Assembly: GCA_029224185.1 (NCBI GenBank)
Contig: CM055196.1
Span: forward strand, 2,425,501-2,489,500
DNA: 64,000 nt
DNA from: Karalla daura
Lineage: Eukaryota; Chordata; Actinopteri; Chaetodontiformes; Leiognathidae
Reading direction: 5' to 3'
The notes beneath the pieces were generated by a model that saw only the letters and a program-made list of their open reading frames with translations, was not told the DNA's origin and did no database searches. Position numbers and translations under genes: made by a program. Of this stretch, positions 44,625 through 58,399 are shown one piece after another. Within the stretch, counting starts at the first letter, position 1; each line of letters begins with the position of its first letter.

Positions 44625-47600
44625 GAATTGGATAAACGATTTTCTGTCAGAAATTAATGCATGCTTCAGTTTCAAAAAAATCCATGTAAGATCTAAGGAC
44701 AAACAATGCATATTATTTGCACAGATAAAAGAGACTGATGGACAAAATGCAAAAAATATTGCTAATTATGTCATTGCTCACCTCATACAATAAAGAACCT
44801 ACTGGGAATCAAGAATAAAAAGACTCAAAACTTGATTCTTAAGAGAAATACAGATACACTGACTAATGTGGGTTATAAAATAATAGTAAGGTGTCATGCC
44901 CCAAGAGGACGTTGATCTTATTCCTAAAATGATTAAGTCGTAGACAGTAGTAACATATATTTAATTTTCCATTAGGAGCCTTTACTTGAAATGATTAGAC
45001 CAAAATGTCGCCCCAAACTGAAGAAACTTTTATACACTTAAACCTATTGCAAACTATGAAGTCCATCACACTGTAAAAATGTATCAAACCTATCTCCTCC
45101 CATAAGTTTTGCTCAATTGACACCAAAGAGATACTAACAAAAAATTAGCCTGTAATTGACTGTAAACAGGATTTTTTGCTTAATACATTTTCAATGTTCA
45201 TTAAAAAAAATCATGGTAGTCATGGAAGATCACCATCTTTGGAAAACATCAGAAATACATCTCAAACCTGAAATTTTCACAGCTTTTAGAATTTTGCTCT
45301 CATGCATGTTTAACCATTTTTAAACATCAGTCGTTCACTTATGGAACCAATGAATAATTTTCAAAGACAAATTACAAGCATCTTCATGCTGTCTATTTTT
45401 TTCGTAATAACAGGATTTTTGACAGCCATTTGAAATCTGCCTTTACATGCAAAGAGCTGTTCAGTCAATTTATGAAGCTGTACGTGAAGTTCCAAGGATA
45501 GTTCTTGGTGTCGAAGGTTGTGGGTTTCAGCTTCAGCTTGTGCAATATTTCCATATGAGAAATCTGCCCCAACTTTTCAAAAAGGTCATGTCCCATGCCA
45601 GATGTCCTTAAATGGGAATACAAGACAGTAGCCCTGATGGCGGTACAGCAAACCTAAATTTCAAAGGTTTGATAATTCATAACAAATCATGTTGCAACAG
45701 CTTTGGTACTTTGATTTTGCCTAAAACTGCCTGTCCCTGACCACAGCAGCTATAATGATTTTTTTTTAAAGTTTAATCTGCTTCTCTACCCTATCCCCAC
45801 ATTCAAAGGCAAGACATTGGAAACACACCCACTGTAAAATCAATCCATGGTAGGACACACACCATCCATTCCCACACTCATACCTCCAATGGATCAGATC
45901 TATTAGAGGGTCTAACGCCCACTTTTCACTCTATGCGTGAGTGGCAGCTTAGCCACAGCTGTGACATGGTCACCGCAGCAAGAAGGTGACATTATAATAA
46001 ATGACCACTGCTCCCACTGGGTGCGTCTCAACAATGACTCAGATGCGCTCAGCTGCAGCTCACTGTGGCACAGACTCATTGTTGAGTCATTGGGAGAAAC
46101 TCATTAGATAAAGCACTCTTTCACATTTGAGAGGCAAAGTAAACTAATGTTGGTTGTTTCATTCAGACTGTCCCCTTGTCTCACGTTATCACATAGTTTT
46201 GGAATTATCACAGCATCTTGTAATGCTGTGTGTAACACTCTCGGTAGAAGAACCGTGTCACAGCTGCCCAGTGAAATATGGTGCTTACTGCCGTATTTCA
46301 CTGGATGTGGATTCAGCTGCATGTGAACAGAGCAGCCTCCAGAAGACCATAGGGGTGGAACCCAAAACATGCCTGCTGTCAGCATGCTTTTGTCAAGTCA
46401 AGTGGCTAAGTATCCCTACCCATAAGTAAATTTTGAATTATTAAGAAATAAAAAATTTGTGCACTTAAATACAAAAATATATACAATATAAAATATATAT
46501 TTACCTTTTTATTATATATTATCATATATATCAATTTCATATATATTGCAAGCTGATTCTTCATTCTTTGCAAATGTAATTTTAAAAGGGAAATATTATA
46601 CTATTCCATATTTCACAACCTATTTGCAGTCTTATAATATCATGTCCATGGTGAAGATCTGCAAGTTTGCACAACATAAGTTATGAGGGTCCAACTGTAA
46701 CGCACCAACAAGATTTTACTTACTTTTCAGTCTTCCTGAATGCAAGGCAGTGAGATCTCCATGAGATCTGTGCAAAGCCTGACATCAGGTTTTACTGTCC
46801 AATCAGGACAGACCAGAACAAGGTGAAGAGGTGCAGCCCCAGCTGGCATCCCGTCCCTGCTCCCATACCCTAGAAACAAGACAAAGGATTTCTCTATCTC
46901 TCTCTCTCTGAGCTGCCTTGCTGTGTGTGAGACAGATTAAGAGAGACACACACATGCAGCCGCATTATTGATAAATCATATTCTCAAATAATTCTGGTGT
47001 TTGATCTGGGGCGGTGACAATACAGCATCAATATTTCCGAGGAGAAAAGACATGTGCATGTGTGTGTCTATGTATGTGCAGAGCTAAGGATCAGCGCTGA
47101 GCAAGGTGATCAAGAATTGGTGGGGATGGGGCTAGAAAACCTTACCTGCTTATGAGGAATCCTCCACTGAGTAAACCAAACAGCAGCCAGAACAAAACGT
47201 TTTGGAAAGTAGCTACATAGTGGCTGCAATCGGTATTTTTTCTTTTACATCTGTACGAGACAACTAAAGAGTTTTTGGATTAAAAAATATACAGAACTAC
47301 TCTGTCGGTGTTGAAAATGTTAACAATGGTAAGCAAAAAACAATAAAACAAGCATATTATGTTCCTTTTAATGAATGGCCACATAGAGTGGTAAAAACAG
47401 TAACGTATTTGCAAAAAGTTGTCTCACACACTCACACTCGTAAAGAGAGATAACCTTTTGATAGACAGGAGTAGGAGTGAAAAGGAGAAATTTGTATACC
47501 CAAAATGAAGTGACAGAATGATAAAGCAAGAGAGAGAATTAGGAGAGTGGTTCTCCTCCTGATCCTTTGCATGGTTTCATGTGCTACACTTCGTAGTTAT

Positions 47601-49379
47601 ATTGCAGTTCAAGTAAACTGTTAAGGCATTATAATTATTTTCTCAAAACTGCTCTTACTGGCAAATTTGAAAGAATTGTCTTAAAATCTGTAACATAATT
47701 TTTGTTTGTTATTGTCATTATTATTGTTGTTGTTGCTGCTGTTGTCATTTGTTTGTTTGTTTGTTTGTTTATTACGTTTATTATTATCTATAAAAAGTGA
47801 TACACTAAAATAATTTGAATCCTGTGAAAATTGTGTCTAAGTAAAACACGATACATTTTACAATGACATGCAGTGGTACGTAAATATTTTCCATTTAGTA
47901 TTGCAACACTATTGCGATACCTATTCACAAGATTTGAGTTGATGTACACCAATTGTTATTGGCTATGTGATGATGCTTAGTTTATATACATCTGAATTAT
48001 TCAGGTTGTACATGCCTGGCATATTCATACAAGGGACAATTTAATTTAACACATACTGGAATTAATAAGTCATCTAGAAATATGTATGTACATGTGTTTT
48101 TACCATAATTGCTAATAAGAAGGATGTCTGTAATTTCCTGGCTACTATTTCCTCAAATGTTTACTTGAGTGTGTAGTGTGTATTCCCTTTCCCTGGTGAT
48201 TGTTCTAAAATAAGTGGTATAGAGGCTATGAACAAATTCATCATTTAATTATTAAAACAGTATTATCCTATACTGACAAGATTTAGCATCTTCACTGCAT
48301 TGCTGGATTTATTTCAGAATTTAAGAGTCCATACAATTAGTTATTTGGTAATTGTGTTCTCATAACTGGTTATTAATAAGGATTTGAAACTACTTATGGG
48401 CCTGTTGTGTATATCCATTCCAGTCCATTACAATAAATAACTATTGGCCTGCATAGTATGCTGTCCTGTAATCTCATATGAAGTACAAAGGAAACACATT
48501 GTCTGGCATAGCGATCAGTATCATGACATCCATTTTTATTTGTCAATCTGAAAGTGTCGTATTATCTAGCTTGCTCCTAGATTTATTTTATCTGGTGTTT
48601 TGGTTTATGAAAACATAACCTTACAGTGGAAGTAGCCAACAACTTCTCCTTGCAAGCTTCATTACCTGATGTTTTACATCAAGCATGAATCATATAACTA
48701 CTTGTAAGAACGAGAGGTTGTTTGAAATGATGAATCCGCAAATAATGATCTGCTATCTTGACATTTTTCAGTGGAAAAAATGTTATAAATCCAATGCTCA
48801 TCACCAAACTGCATGCATACAGTTACTATTTGGTGAACATAGAGTTGGTGGATAGAAACACAGATCTTAAGAAAGACTAAATATCAGATTTATTTTCATC
48901 AGGTAGGTAGCAACATGGCTCTGAATAGATGATAATATTTGTCTGCATCTCCAAGATGCATAAATAAGGAAAAAGTTCACTAAATCAACTTAACGGCTGT
49001 GCTTTCAGCGTTGAGTGTCCTGCTTGTTTCCACTGCTCCCAAGTGGGCAAAAAAAATAGTGCTACTGAAAATCTCAATTTGTGAGGTGATAATATCCTGA
49101 ATTTTGTCCATACTGTTGATCCTGTTGTGGAGAATGAGAATGGGCTACCTGAAACAGTTTAATGCTACGCGTAAAGCAGATTTTACATCATTTGGGTTGA
49201 TTGAATGCATATGTCATAGTTAAGTTGGGAGAATTTATGCCACCCACTCTTGGCAGGAGGTCCTAATGTGAATATGTGTATCTTATGTTAAGTTTTGACA
49301 GAAATTTCCAGGGCCTATTCAATAATTTTGGGCAGGGGCAAGTTGTGTTTCAGTATCAGAGATTAGTTCCCTTGGAAAG
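44625..49379. other. No gene recognised
   Basis: About 4.7 kb, mostly unique-looking AT-rich sequence. It includes an AT-rich run at 46440-46560, a (TTTG)n run at 47748-47770 and a mixed tgttgttgttgctgctgttg run just before it. No exon-like frame was found on either strand. Confidence 0.5.
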
Positions 49380-49575
49380 TGGCACGACCATTTTTAGAAG
49401 ATCCCATTGAACTTGGGGAACGGATCATGAGAAGACCCCTCCAAAGATTTCAAGGATGGCCAAACCCTCATGGAATTTACAGATGAACATTTCTATGAGA
49501 GATACAGGTTTTCATCAGAGCGGCTGACATATTTCTTTCAGCTGTTAGAGCCATATATGGCAAGTGACACATAGT
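49380..49575 (+). pseudogene. PIF/Harbinger transposase N-terminal fragment
   Basis: A plus-strand frame ending at TAG near 49573 reads MEFTDEHFYERYRFSSERLT, then YFFQLLEPYM. This is the conserved start of the HARBI1-like DDE nuclease, where FTDEEFYERYRFS and LLEP are typical. A frameshift just upstream separates it from MRRPLQR-like sequence. The catalytic DDE region is absent, so it is a fragment. Whether it belongs to the family that moved the TAA-flanked MITEs cannot be told from this piece. Confidence 0.65.
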
Positions 49576-51172
49576 GAAGTTGTTCACTGTCCTACACTGT
49601 CTGCATCATTGTGTTTTTGTTTTTGTTTTTTTTACTTTTTTAAAAGCTGCATACACAGAAGTATCTAAACGCCTTTTCTGCGGTGTGAAATGACAAAGAT
49701 ATTCATAAATACATTGTGAAACAGCCTGTCTATCTAAAACCTGAACAGATTCACTTAGGATTTTAAATGATGTGGATGGTATTACTTTATTTCTTTATAC
49801 ATTTATATCAAATATATATATATATATATACTGTGCATTCTGTATTTGAGAATGGCTTTGTGATTGTGAAGTCAAGTCTATATATATCACAATTACATGT
49901 GATTATGATGTCCATTGATATTTGGGCCATGAGTCTGCAATAAAAATTTGACGATAATGATGTACTCTATTTGAAGTATCCTCTCTTTTAAATCGCTATC
50001 TGTTCAGACATAGTGCTTTCTTCTATCTAAAGAAAAAATAATACATTGTCTTATTATTGAGCTAAACCTTTCACAATACACATCAAAGTTTTACCAAAAT
50101 TAAAGTGTGAGTAATTGGGTCTGTGTTTACAAGTTTTTCTCTTGTGTCACTTCACAAATTCTTAAAAACCTTGATGGTAAATTATGTCACCATGTCATCA
50201 AACATGAGCTGTTAGGATTATATAACATACCTAACTGTTCCTGTGTATATCATTATAGATATTTTTCTACTCTGAATTGAAAAATACATGAAGACATTTG
50301 TGATTTTTTGCCAGTTGTGCCTCAGTCGTCTGAGCCACAACTGAGCCAGGTCAGTGTTTTATCTTCACAAACCTATATTTTCAGGACAAATCTATCACGT
50401 TCTTCAGCACATGTGGGTGTGGTGTCTGTCTTTGTATGTGTAGGTAAGTGACTGTTTGGGTGTGTGTCCAACACCAGTCACATATTCTGCATCACTATTT
50501 GTCTCAATTTAAGTGCTCAATGTGTAACTCGCTGCTCTGCATGTTTGTATGTATGCACATGTGTATGTGTGTGCTTGGCCATTAGAGCCTGTAGATGTAT
50601 AAATCACTAGCCAAGATTACCGTTGTTTTATTATTCATGATGCAGGCCTTTTATCGCCAGAGATATTTATCTCTCCTATCTCACATGACCACTAAGAGAA
50701 AGAAGGAGGGAAGACTCAGCGTGGTTTGCATTTGGAAGGATTGGGGGGCTTAGCTGAGCTGTACATCAATAAATTTGTTAAGTGAGTAGGTGTGGTTGAT
50801 TTGTTAGTGTGTTTGTGCATGTGGGTTCTGGTGATTGTTACCTTTACTTCACGCATCATCGGGTCTTAAAAGCACACACTGCAGTCCCCTGCCTCTCCCT
50901 CTTTTTTAGTTTTCTTCCTCTTCACATCTTCTTTCTTCATTTTCATCCCTGTCTTGTGCTATATTTCGTCTTTGTTTTCTCATCAGAAAATTAACCATTG
51001 TTTACATGAATGATGGCAATTCAGTGCAGGTGTGCCAGTAAGTCATAACAGTGTTACAGCATTTACCCTCAAACTGAGGCATCTGAAGTGTAAATCAGAC
51101 ATCATTCACATTTTTTTAACCTCTGTATTATTTGTTATTTCATGGAAACACAAAAGTAGGATTCTTGAGATA
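49576..51172. other. No gene recognised
   Basis: AT-rich sequence with a short TA run at 49813-49830. No coding motif was seen. Confidence 0.5.
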
Positions 51173-51822
51173 ATGATAGATAGATAGATAGATAGAAAGA
51201 TGGCTGGATGGATGGATGGTAAGTCTCTCTGTATATAATACAGTATATATATAAATACAGTATGGAAGGATGAATAATAGTAGACGGTGCTATAATTTAT
51301 TATAAATTTGTAAATATATGATGGTAGTAGCAACATATATAATAATAATAATAATAATACTAGTAATACTAATTATAATATGTGCACATATAACATGAAT
51401 ATATATGGGAAATATAGTATAGTAGTATAATATAGCTATAAGTACAATATATGCATAATAGAACTTATTAAGACTCAAACAACAACATATTTTACAATAA
51501 TAATATACTATGCATATGTAAGTAGAATGTGCAAAGTTATTTGAGTATTGTATAAATACATATGCTATATAATATCAGCGCTTGAAATATTAACATTATT
51601 TGGAGTGGAGTGATGGGATTTGGAGTGCAAAGGTAGATTTAGTCCAGGGGTGTGATCGTGGCTCTGATGGAGGAAGATGAGTCGTTAAGTCTGATGGCAC
51701 TGGGTAGGAGCGATTTCCCATTTTGTTCCTTAGAGCAGTGGGGTTGGATAAGTCTGCTGCTGAAGCTGCTCTTTAACTCGTCCAGTGTTTTGTGGAGGGA
51801 ATGAGAGGGATTTTCCAGGATA
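51173..51822 (-). mobile_element. LINE 3' end with (GATA) tail, minus strand
   Basis: The minus-strand frame at 51822-51642 reads SHSLHKTLDELKSSFSSRLI, then QPHCSKEQNGKSLLPSAIRL, and ends in a stop. This is the C-terminal block (PLH...; KERYRRSFLPAA) of Rex1/Babar-like or related fish LINEs, in frame throughout. About 450 bases of AT-rich 3' UTR follow. The element ends in a tetranucleotide run (ATCT)n, plus-strand gatagatagata at 51176-51196, a usual way for these LINEs to end. Confidence 0.75.
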
Positions 51823-53339
51823 GGAAAATACGCTTATGGCAGAAAAATAAGAAAAAAGTAATTCTGTGATTTTTGTGGCTGCATCTTACTCCAGTGGGTA
51901 CAATAAGGGTAGGATAAGGGATGGATTGATGGATCTTACACCTTTGTTTATGAAGCTAGAGATGGTACTAAAAAAATTTTCTTTGATGACCCACACTTTT
52001 CGGGAGATAATATAGATAAGACATCACTGTGCTGGCAGACACAGAACGATGTGCTCATAAAAAAATATATGCAGTTTAACAGTACTATCTTGAAATGCTT
52101 ACCACATACATTGGCATGACAGCAGACAGGACAGTGGTGTAACTGAAATATGGTGCAACAATTTTCAGTTGACAAGAAATAGTGATGTGTCTGTGTTACC
52201 CCGTACGTTGGCATATGTACACATGGATAACATCTGTTTCCTCTAGGCTTTAATCCTGAGTTTCCTGAAAGAAACAACTGCAAGGGACGCGGTTATCAAG
52301 TGATAAATCTAATGTTCTTCTTTTGGGTTAAATATAAACCGCTGTTTTAGTCATTTTAAAGTGTAAGCACACTTTAAGCGATGATCTATAAAGATTTAAG
52401 ATTTAATTCTATGTGGGCATCTACTCAAATGTTTCTTTAAATATTCAAGCTATTCAAGCTCTTCAAATTCAGAGTACATGGATTCTGTGTCTCTTTTCTG
52501 TCTTGATAAGCGCTAAAGGCAATAGATGCATTTCCACATCATGGCACGTTACATGAGTGTGTGCAACACTACAGCAAAATTGTGCTGTAACATTCATACT
52601 GTGGAAAATGTTGTCACCTTTGTCTCCATCATATTGCCCCTCTCTCCACAAAATTCAACTCAATGGACTTTAATAAAGACAGTATTCCTTTGCTATGTGC
52701 ATCTGGACCACAAATAATGAAAAATATTGATTTGAAAAAAAAAATCTTTAAGTTAATAAAACGCTGTGTCACCGGGGAGTTAAGATGAAAGACAACAGTC
52801 TGTCATTTTGAAGCTTACATCACCATCTAGTGGTGACATGCAGCCTAGAATCTGTTTTTTTTATAAGAAATTGTGTAATATGTGTGTCATCTGAAACAGA
52901 AAGAACAGTTCTCTAAAGTTCTTATTTATTATTATTCACAGTTTCAGTTAAATAAATTCCTCTCACACAACATCTCACATAATGTAACAGATTACCCTGT
53001 ACTATTTCACTGACCTGCTTTTATTGAGCTTCTTTTCTCTCGCACAGTCACACTCAGTCTGCTCCTCTTGTTCATTTTCCGGCTCTTTCAGTATTTAAGA
53101 CTCCTGTTTCACTGTTCACTGCAATGGGGCACAGGCAGTTTGATACTTCCTCTTCGCTCTTCCTGATACCCTGATGTGGCGTCATGGTCCCAGTGTACTG
53201 GTCCTATATTGGCCCCATAAGATTTATTATTCTATTTATTTCCTTTTCTACGTAAATTTCTTATCTCAGCAAAATGCTAATGTTAATGAGGATCATCTCT
53301 TGTAAATTTCTTGCAAATATATGTTATAGTCATTAGCGG
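51823..53339. other. No gene recognised
   Basis: Short open frames on both strands, none with a motif. ccatctagtggtgac at 52823-52837 is a phrase common in fish repeats but stands alone. Confidence 0.5.
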
Positions 53340-53650
53340 CTGGTGAATAGCTGTTGATGAAATTGATCAGGAGGGCTTCTGTTACAACTCAGAGCTGTAT
53401 CACTTACAGAAGTATGCAGATAACACAGCCATTGTTTGGTGCATCAGGGATGACAATGAGGAGGAGTATCAGAGACTGGTAAGGGACTTTGCTCCATGTG
53501 TCACACTAACCACCCACACCTCAACACTTCTAAGATGAAGGAGCTGGTCATAAACTTTGGGAGGTCCAGACCACAACCGCAACCAGTCCTGCTAGAGGAA
53601 GCTGAGGTGGAGGTAGTGGACTCTTACAAATATCTCAGTGTTGTGACTAT
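53340..53650 (+). pseudogene. LINE RT palm fragment (YADN)
   Basis: The plus-strand frame reads LYHLQKYADNTAIVWCIRDD, then EEEYQRLVRDF. After a frameshift and stop it continues as KELVINFGRSRP and EVEVVDSYKYLSV. This is the RT catalytic region of a jockey-superfamily fish LINE. The YADD box reads YADN, so the second catalytic aspartate is lost. It is of the same general kind as the fragments at 12705 and 51642. Confidence 0.8.
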
Positions 53651-54129
53651 GACAACAATCATAAGAGATTAGATAATTAGATTATTATCTCATTACTATT
53701 ATTATTATCATTACATTTAAATCTGGGCACCACACTGTAAATCAGGCAACAATAATCAGGTTAGGTGATCTGTCAGTCAACATCAATCTCTATCAAAAAG
53801 GGGTGAGATCTGAGCACTAGCCTGGTATAGCAATTCTTGTACAGGTTCAATAACTACATTGTTAATCACAACATTAGATCAAATGTTTATAACTGACTAG
53901 TTTTAACTATCCTAACACTAAACAGAAAAGTTAGACTAAACAAACATTTTCTAATTAAATAGACGATACACAACGTTTGAGCCATCCGCTTTAAGTCTAA
54001 GTAGGTGGCAAAGGTTCTCTGGAACTGATAGATCTGTGTCTTTGGGTTCTCAGAAGGGATTCATAGTGACTAGCTATGAAGGGTGCTAGCAATGAGAGTC
54101 ACCTGATAAGCAAGCTCTTCACCTCAACT

Positions 54130-54260
54130 CAATTTCAAAGACTTTATCTCAAGGCACTTTACAGAGAGAGCAACAATATGTACATTACAGTTTATTTGTC
54201 ACCTGTGTAAGCATAGCTCCAGGTTCATTTGTCTTGTACTTTATTTGGGTTTGTGTGGCC
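54130..54260 (-). mobile_element. Possible LINE tail next to the gypsy element
   Basis: Minus-strand TGTAAAGTGCCTTGAGATAA (54145-54164) is typical of the end of L2-like 3' UTRs. There is nothing else to support it. The sequence up to the gypsy start codon at 54261 is not an intact LTR. Confidence 0.4.
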
Positions 54261-56524
54261 ATGGCAGACCCCGCAACTCCGGAGAGATTGGAGCTCCTCG
54301 AGCAGCGCCTTGGCACATTAGCTCAGAGGCTAGATGGCTTTAGATTCCTGGGGGGATCAGGAGTCATTTGGACCATTCCTAACTAACTGCTCCTTGCTTT
54401 TCGCTTTACAGCCGCTCACCTTCAGCTGTAAAGGCTACCAAGGTAGCCTATGTAATTAGCCACCTAGCAGGACAAGCATGTGCGTGGGGTACTGCAGAGT
54501 GGGATCGTGGATATCCAGCTTGCGCCTCATTTGAGAGTTTTTCTGCTGAGTTTCGCAAGGTCTTTGGCTTTGAGACAAGCACCGGTGGGCTAGTTAGCGG
54601 GCTAACACGTATCAAGCAGTCTAACCGTACCATAGCTGGCTATTCCATAGATTTCTGGACCAGGGCTGCCCGTTCCGGGTGGAATAGAGCCGCTCTAGTG
54701 GAACAATATCCGACTGGGTTGAGTGATTATATCCAAGTCAAATTGGTTTCTCATGATGTACCAAACACGCTAGACGAGGTGATCAAACTGTGAGAATAGA
54801 ACCGGTATCCCCTGCCTTCGCTGGCTTCGGCATTTGAACTGCTTCAGGGAGGGACAGTGTTCACTAAATTGGATTTACGAAACGGCTATTACCTGGTTTG
54901 CATTCGTGAGGGCGACAAATGGAAGATGGCTTTTAACACGCCCAGCGAACATTATGAGTATTTGGTGATGCCGTTTGGTTTAACCAATGCTCCTGCGGTT
55001 TTTCAGTCATTTATCAATGACATCCTGAGGGAATACTTGAACCTGTTCGTGTTCGTCTATTTAGACGATATATTGATTTTTTTCCCGGACTATGGAAGCC
55101 CACGTGAATCACGTTTAGCAGGCTCTTCAGAAGCTCTGGGAGAATGATCTCTACGTGAAGGCGGAGAAATGCGAGTTCCATGCTTCGACTGTTTCCTTTT
55201 TGGGAAGTATCATTGAAAAAGGAGCTAATCACATGGATCCTGTCAAAGTCTCGGCAGTAAAGGCCAGGCCTCGCCCAGAGGACAGGAGACAACTCCAGAG
55301 ATTCTTGGGCTTTGCTAACTTCTATAGACGATTCACCAGAGACTATAGTCATACAGCGGCACCTCTCAAAGCACTCACCTCATCAAAGAAAAGGTTTGGC
55401 TAGAACAGATTCAGTTCTGCACCCATCCTGGTCTTGCCTGATCCATCTCGCCGGTTTGTGGTTGAGGTTGACGCTTTGGGCATTGGAGTAAGACACAATG
55501 CTCCAGTGACAATAAGCTTCATCCCTGTGCGTTTTTCTTCCTCTGAAAGGAACTATGACATCGGAAACCGGGTACTCCTGGCGGTGAAGATGACTCTGGA
55601 GGAGTGGCGCCGCTGGCTGGAAGGGTCCCATGAACTGTTCATTGACAGATCATAAGAATCTGGAATATTTGCGGACTGCCAAAAGACTGAACGCTCGCCA
55701 GGCTGGCTGGTCATTGTTTTTCACACAGTTCATCTTTGTCCTGTCATATCGACCCAGATCTAGGAATATCAAGCCTGACGCTCTATCTAGAGCATTCAAG
55801 GAGGCAGAGTCTCCTGTTTTTCCTAATGACTCTATTTTGCCTCCCTCATTGTTCGTTGGAGTGTGGAGCAGAAGGTTCTGCAGGCTCTGGAGAGCGTGAA
55901 CATTACGGACAACTGTCCAGAATGAACTGTCCTTTTTCTGACCCCTGAGCTCCGTGCCGAGGTACTCCAGTGGGGACACAATTCTAAACTTTTTGGTTAT
56001 CCTGGTTATCGTTGGTCAATTCTCCAGACTCCAGAAGAGTCGTGCTCTGCAGACTATGACGACAAACACCCAGCTACAAGAAGGGGAAAATGGTTTGGCT
56101 GTCATCTCGTGATCTACCGCTGAGAGTGGAATCTCATAAACTGGCTCCCAGGTTCAGCGGTCCGTTTCCGATTGATAAGGTCATCAGCCCAGTCGCTGTT
56201 CGTCTCCAGTTACCTTCTTCCATGCGAATCCATCCAACTTTTCATGTGTCTCGAATTAAGCCTGTGAAGTCCAGCCCCTTGGTGACCTCTCCATCAGTTC
56301 CTCCGCCTCCCCACAGGATCGGGGGAGGGGAGGTGCTTTCTGTGAACAGAATTATTCGCTCCCAATTCCGTGTTAGAGGTTTTCACTACCTGGTCGATTG
56401 GGAGGGGTATGGCCTGGAGGAGAGGCCTTGGGTTCTGGCTCGACATATCCTGGACCCCAACCTCATCCAAGACTTCCAGCGACACAATCCTGGTCAACCT
56501 GGCCTGGACAGTGAGGTGGCATAG
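54261..56524 (+). pseudogene. Chromodomain Ty3/gypsy element, two internal deletions
   Basis: The ATG at 54261 starts a gag-like frame (MADPATPERLELLEQRLGTL). A shift near 54436 leads to a 118-codon open gag segment (WDRGYPACASFESF, ending DEVIKL at 54790). RT follows at once from 54800 (SLASAFELLQGGTVFTKLDL, FGLTNAPAVF, YLDD at 55058), so the rest of gag, the protease and the RT start are deleted. A frameshift near 55085 and a TAG follow. RNase H keeps EEWRRWLEG, but the catalytic Glu of NRELLAV is Val. The integrase zinc finger and core are missing between about 56040 and 56090. The C-terminus remains (GPFPIDKVI, HPTFHVSRIK), with a chromodomain at 56325-56490 (FHYLVDWEGYGLEERPWV). No LTR was found on either side. 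Inactive. Confidence 0.9.
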
Positions 56525-56551
56525 AGTGTGCATAGCAATCATGCTAGCATG

Positions 56552-56618
56552 GGGGAAAGATCAGAAAAAACTTCACAACTACAAGCAAATGAGTTTTTAA
56601 GACCTTTCTGATCTTTCC
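56552..56618. repeat. Hairpin with 11-bp arms downstream of gypsy
   Basis: ggaaagatcag and ctgatctttcc enclose about 45 bases. It lies 25 bases after the end of the chromodomain frame and may be part of the element's 3' non-coding region. Confidence 0.55.
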
Positions 56619-58399
56619 ACCCCTGTTAGGGTGGTTGCTTGGATGCATCAGTTGCTATGGATGTTCTGACTTCTGGTTCTGGTTAGTTCTGTCTGATGTC
56701 ATTCAATTATTTGTGGCCATGTCAGACACTTCCAGAGGTAGTCGGAGACTGAAACTCATCATGCTGGATGCTTTTGACCTCCTGATGAACATACTCAAAT
56801 TTCTGCCTCTTAGGTCAAAGTGTTGAGGAGATGATAAAAAAAACAACATTTAAGGGCCAGGTTCACAAATCAGGGGTTGTAAAAGCTATAGCCATATAGA
56901 CCATTTACCACCTTTGAGGGCTTGTCACGGTCACAAAAATAGACCAAACAGCCTTAAACTCAATCTGCAGACCCGCCTCCATAGACCCTTGGGGAAGCAA
57001 AGTTGCTCTAGGAAAAAGCTATCAACATTGAGGCAGCAAATCCTAATACAAGACCTTGTGACAAGCAACATAATCAAAAACTATGTGGGAACTTCAAAGG
57101 GAAGGATTTTTTGTCTCTGCTCCTCCCTTTTGACTTGAAGGCAAACGATTTGTGAGTATTGCAGCCATGACATCATGAAAAAGTGTGGCACGGTGGCTGC
57201 TGGGAGTTGGAGTTGTGTCAGAGAGAAAAAGTGTGTAATAAGGGTTGAGCAGACACTTCTCCAAGTGTTCCAGTTCCTGAGTTTCTGTCAGTCATAAGCA
57301 CAGTTCTAGAAGCCCTATACCTCGGACGCTACATTAGTTTATTGGCAATTCCTGTCTCTGTCTGCAGATAGACTCCCAGAGTGGACCAGAATACATCGGG
57401 AAGATGTATCAACTGAAAACAAAGTTTTATTTATGTGGGGTATCAATTGTCTTTCCACGAGTGTGCATGCATGCGCACTGGTGTCACTGGAAATTCGTAT
57501 GAAATCACACAGAATTTTAGTTTTCATACTTTTCCATATATATTAGTCATGAGAACACGTTGGTGAGAGACATGCCCCCTAGTGACCACCACAATACTAC
57601 CAGTATACCAATTCATAGAGTCTGTCCTACAAAATCACTACCATGTTACCAGGTACCGATCATGCATCATGCACTAGAAGTGACATGTCTGTCTGTCTTT
57701 CTTTCTTTGTCTTTCTTTCTTTCTCTTGAGAGACTGTCTAGAGAATTTAGCTGCTTGAGGCCTATCCTCACATAGCTTTGTAGAATCATCAGAGGCACAA
57801 TTCTTGAATTGTTTAATGTGCCCATTCACAGTATGTGAACCATGTCTTTTTCTTTATGGTATACTGAAGATACAGTGAAACATCATAGGATAAAGCACCC
57901 TCAAAAGGTGATGTTCTAGACAAGATGGTAAACTGAAAGAAATGAATGTATTTCAAAGAACTGAATACTCACTTGAACTCACTTGAATCTTGATGGTTCA
58001 CGCTGGTCCACACAGGTTTGGATTGTTGCCCTCAAATTCAGATGAAGTTATTAGGCAGAACCTACAAAAATGTTGTGAGCAACTGAAATTTTCAGTTGCT
58101 GAAAATTTCCTTGAATGCAATGCAAGCTTTTATTATCTCCAGCAACTTAATGCTTCTTTTGACCACTGACCATCTGATGCTCTAATCCCATTGTGCTAAT
58201 TGTGTTATGTGGTCCATGCCAGACTGGACATGAGGTGGAAGGTTCGCAACACATGCATAGAAAGCCAATACTTTGTGTCTTTTCCTTGCAGAGCCTAAAG
58301 GGTTGCAGACTTCGAAGAGATCCTGGTATAGCCATAAATGACTGATCAAAAATCAGTTGTGGATTTAAATACCTGACCAACATTAATGTCACTTCAAAC
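56619..58399. other. No gene recognised
   Basis: Includes a (CTTT)n-type run at 57693-57725. No open frame with a motif; no LTR partner for the gypsy element was found here. Confidence 0.5.
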
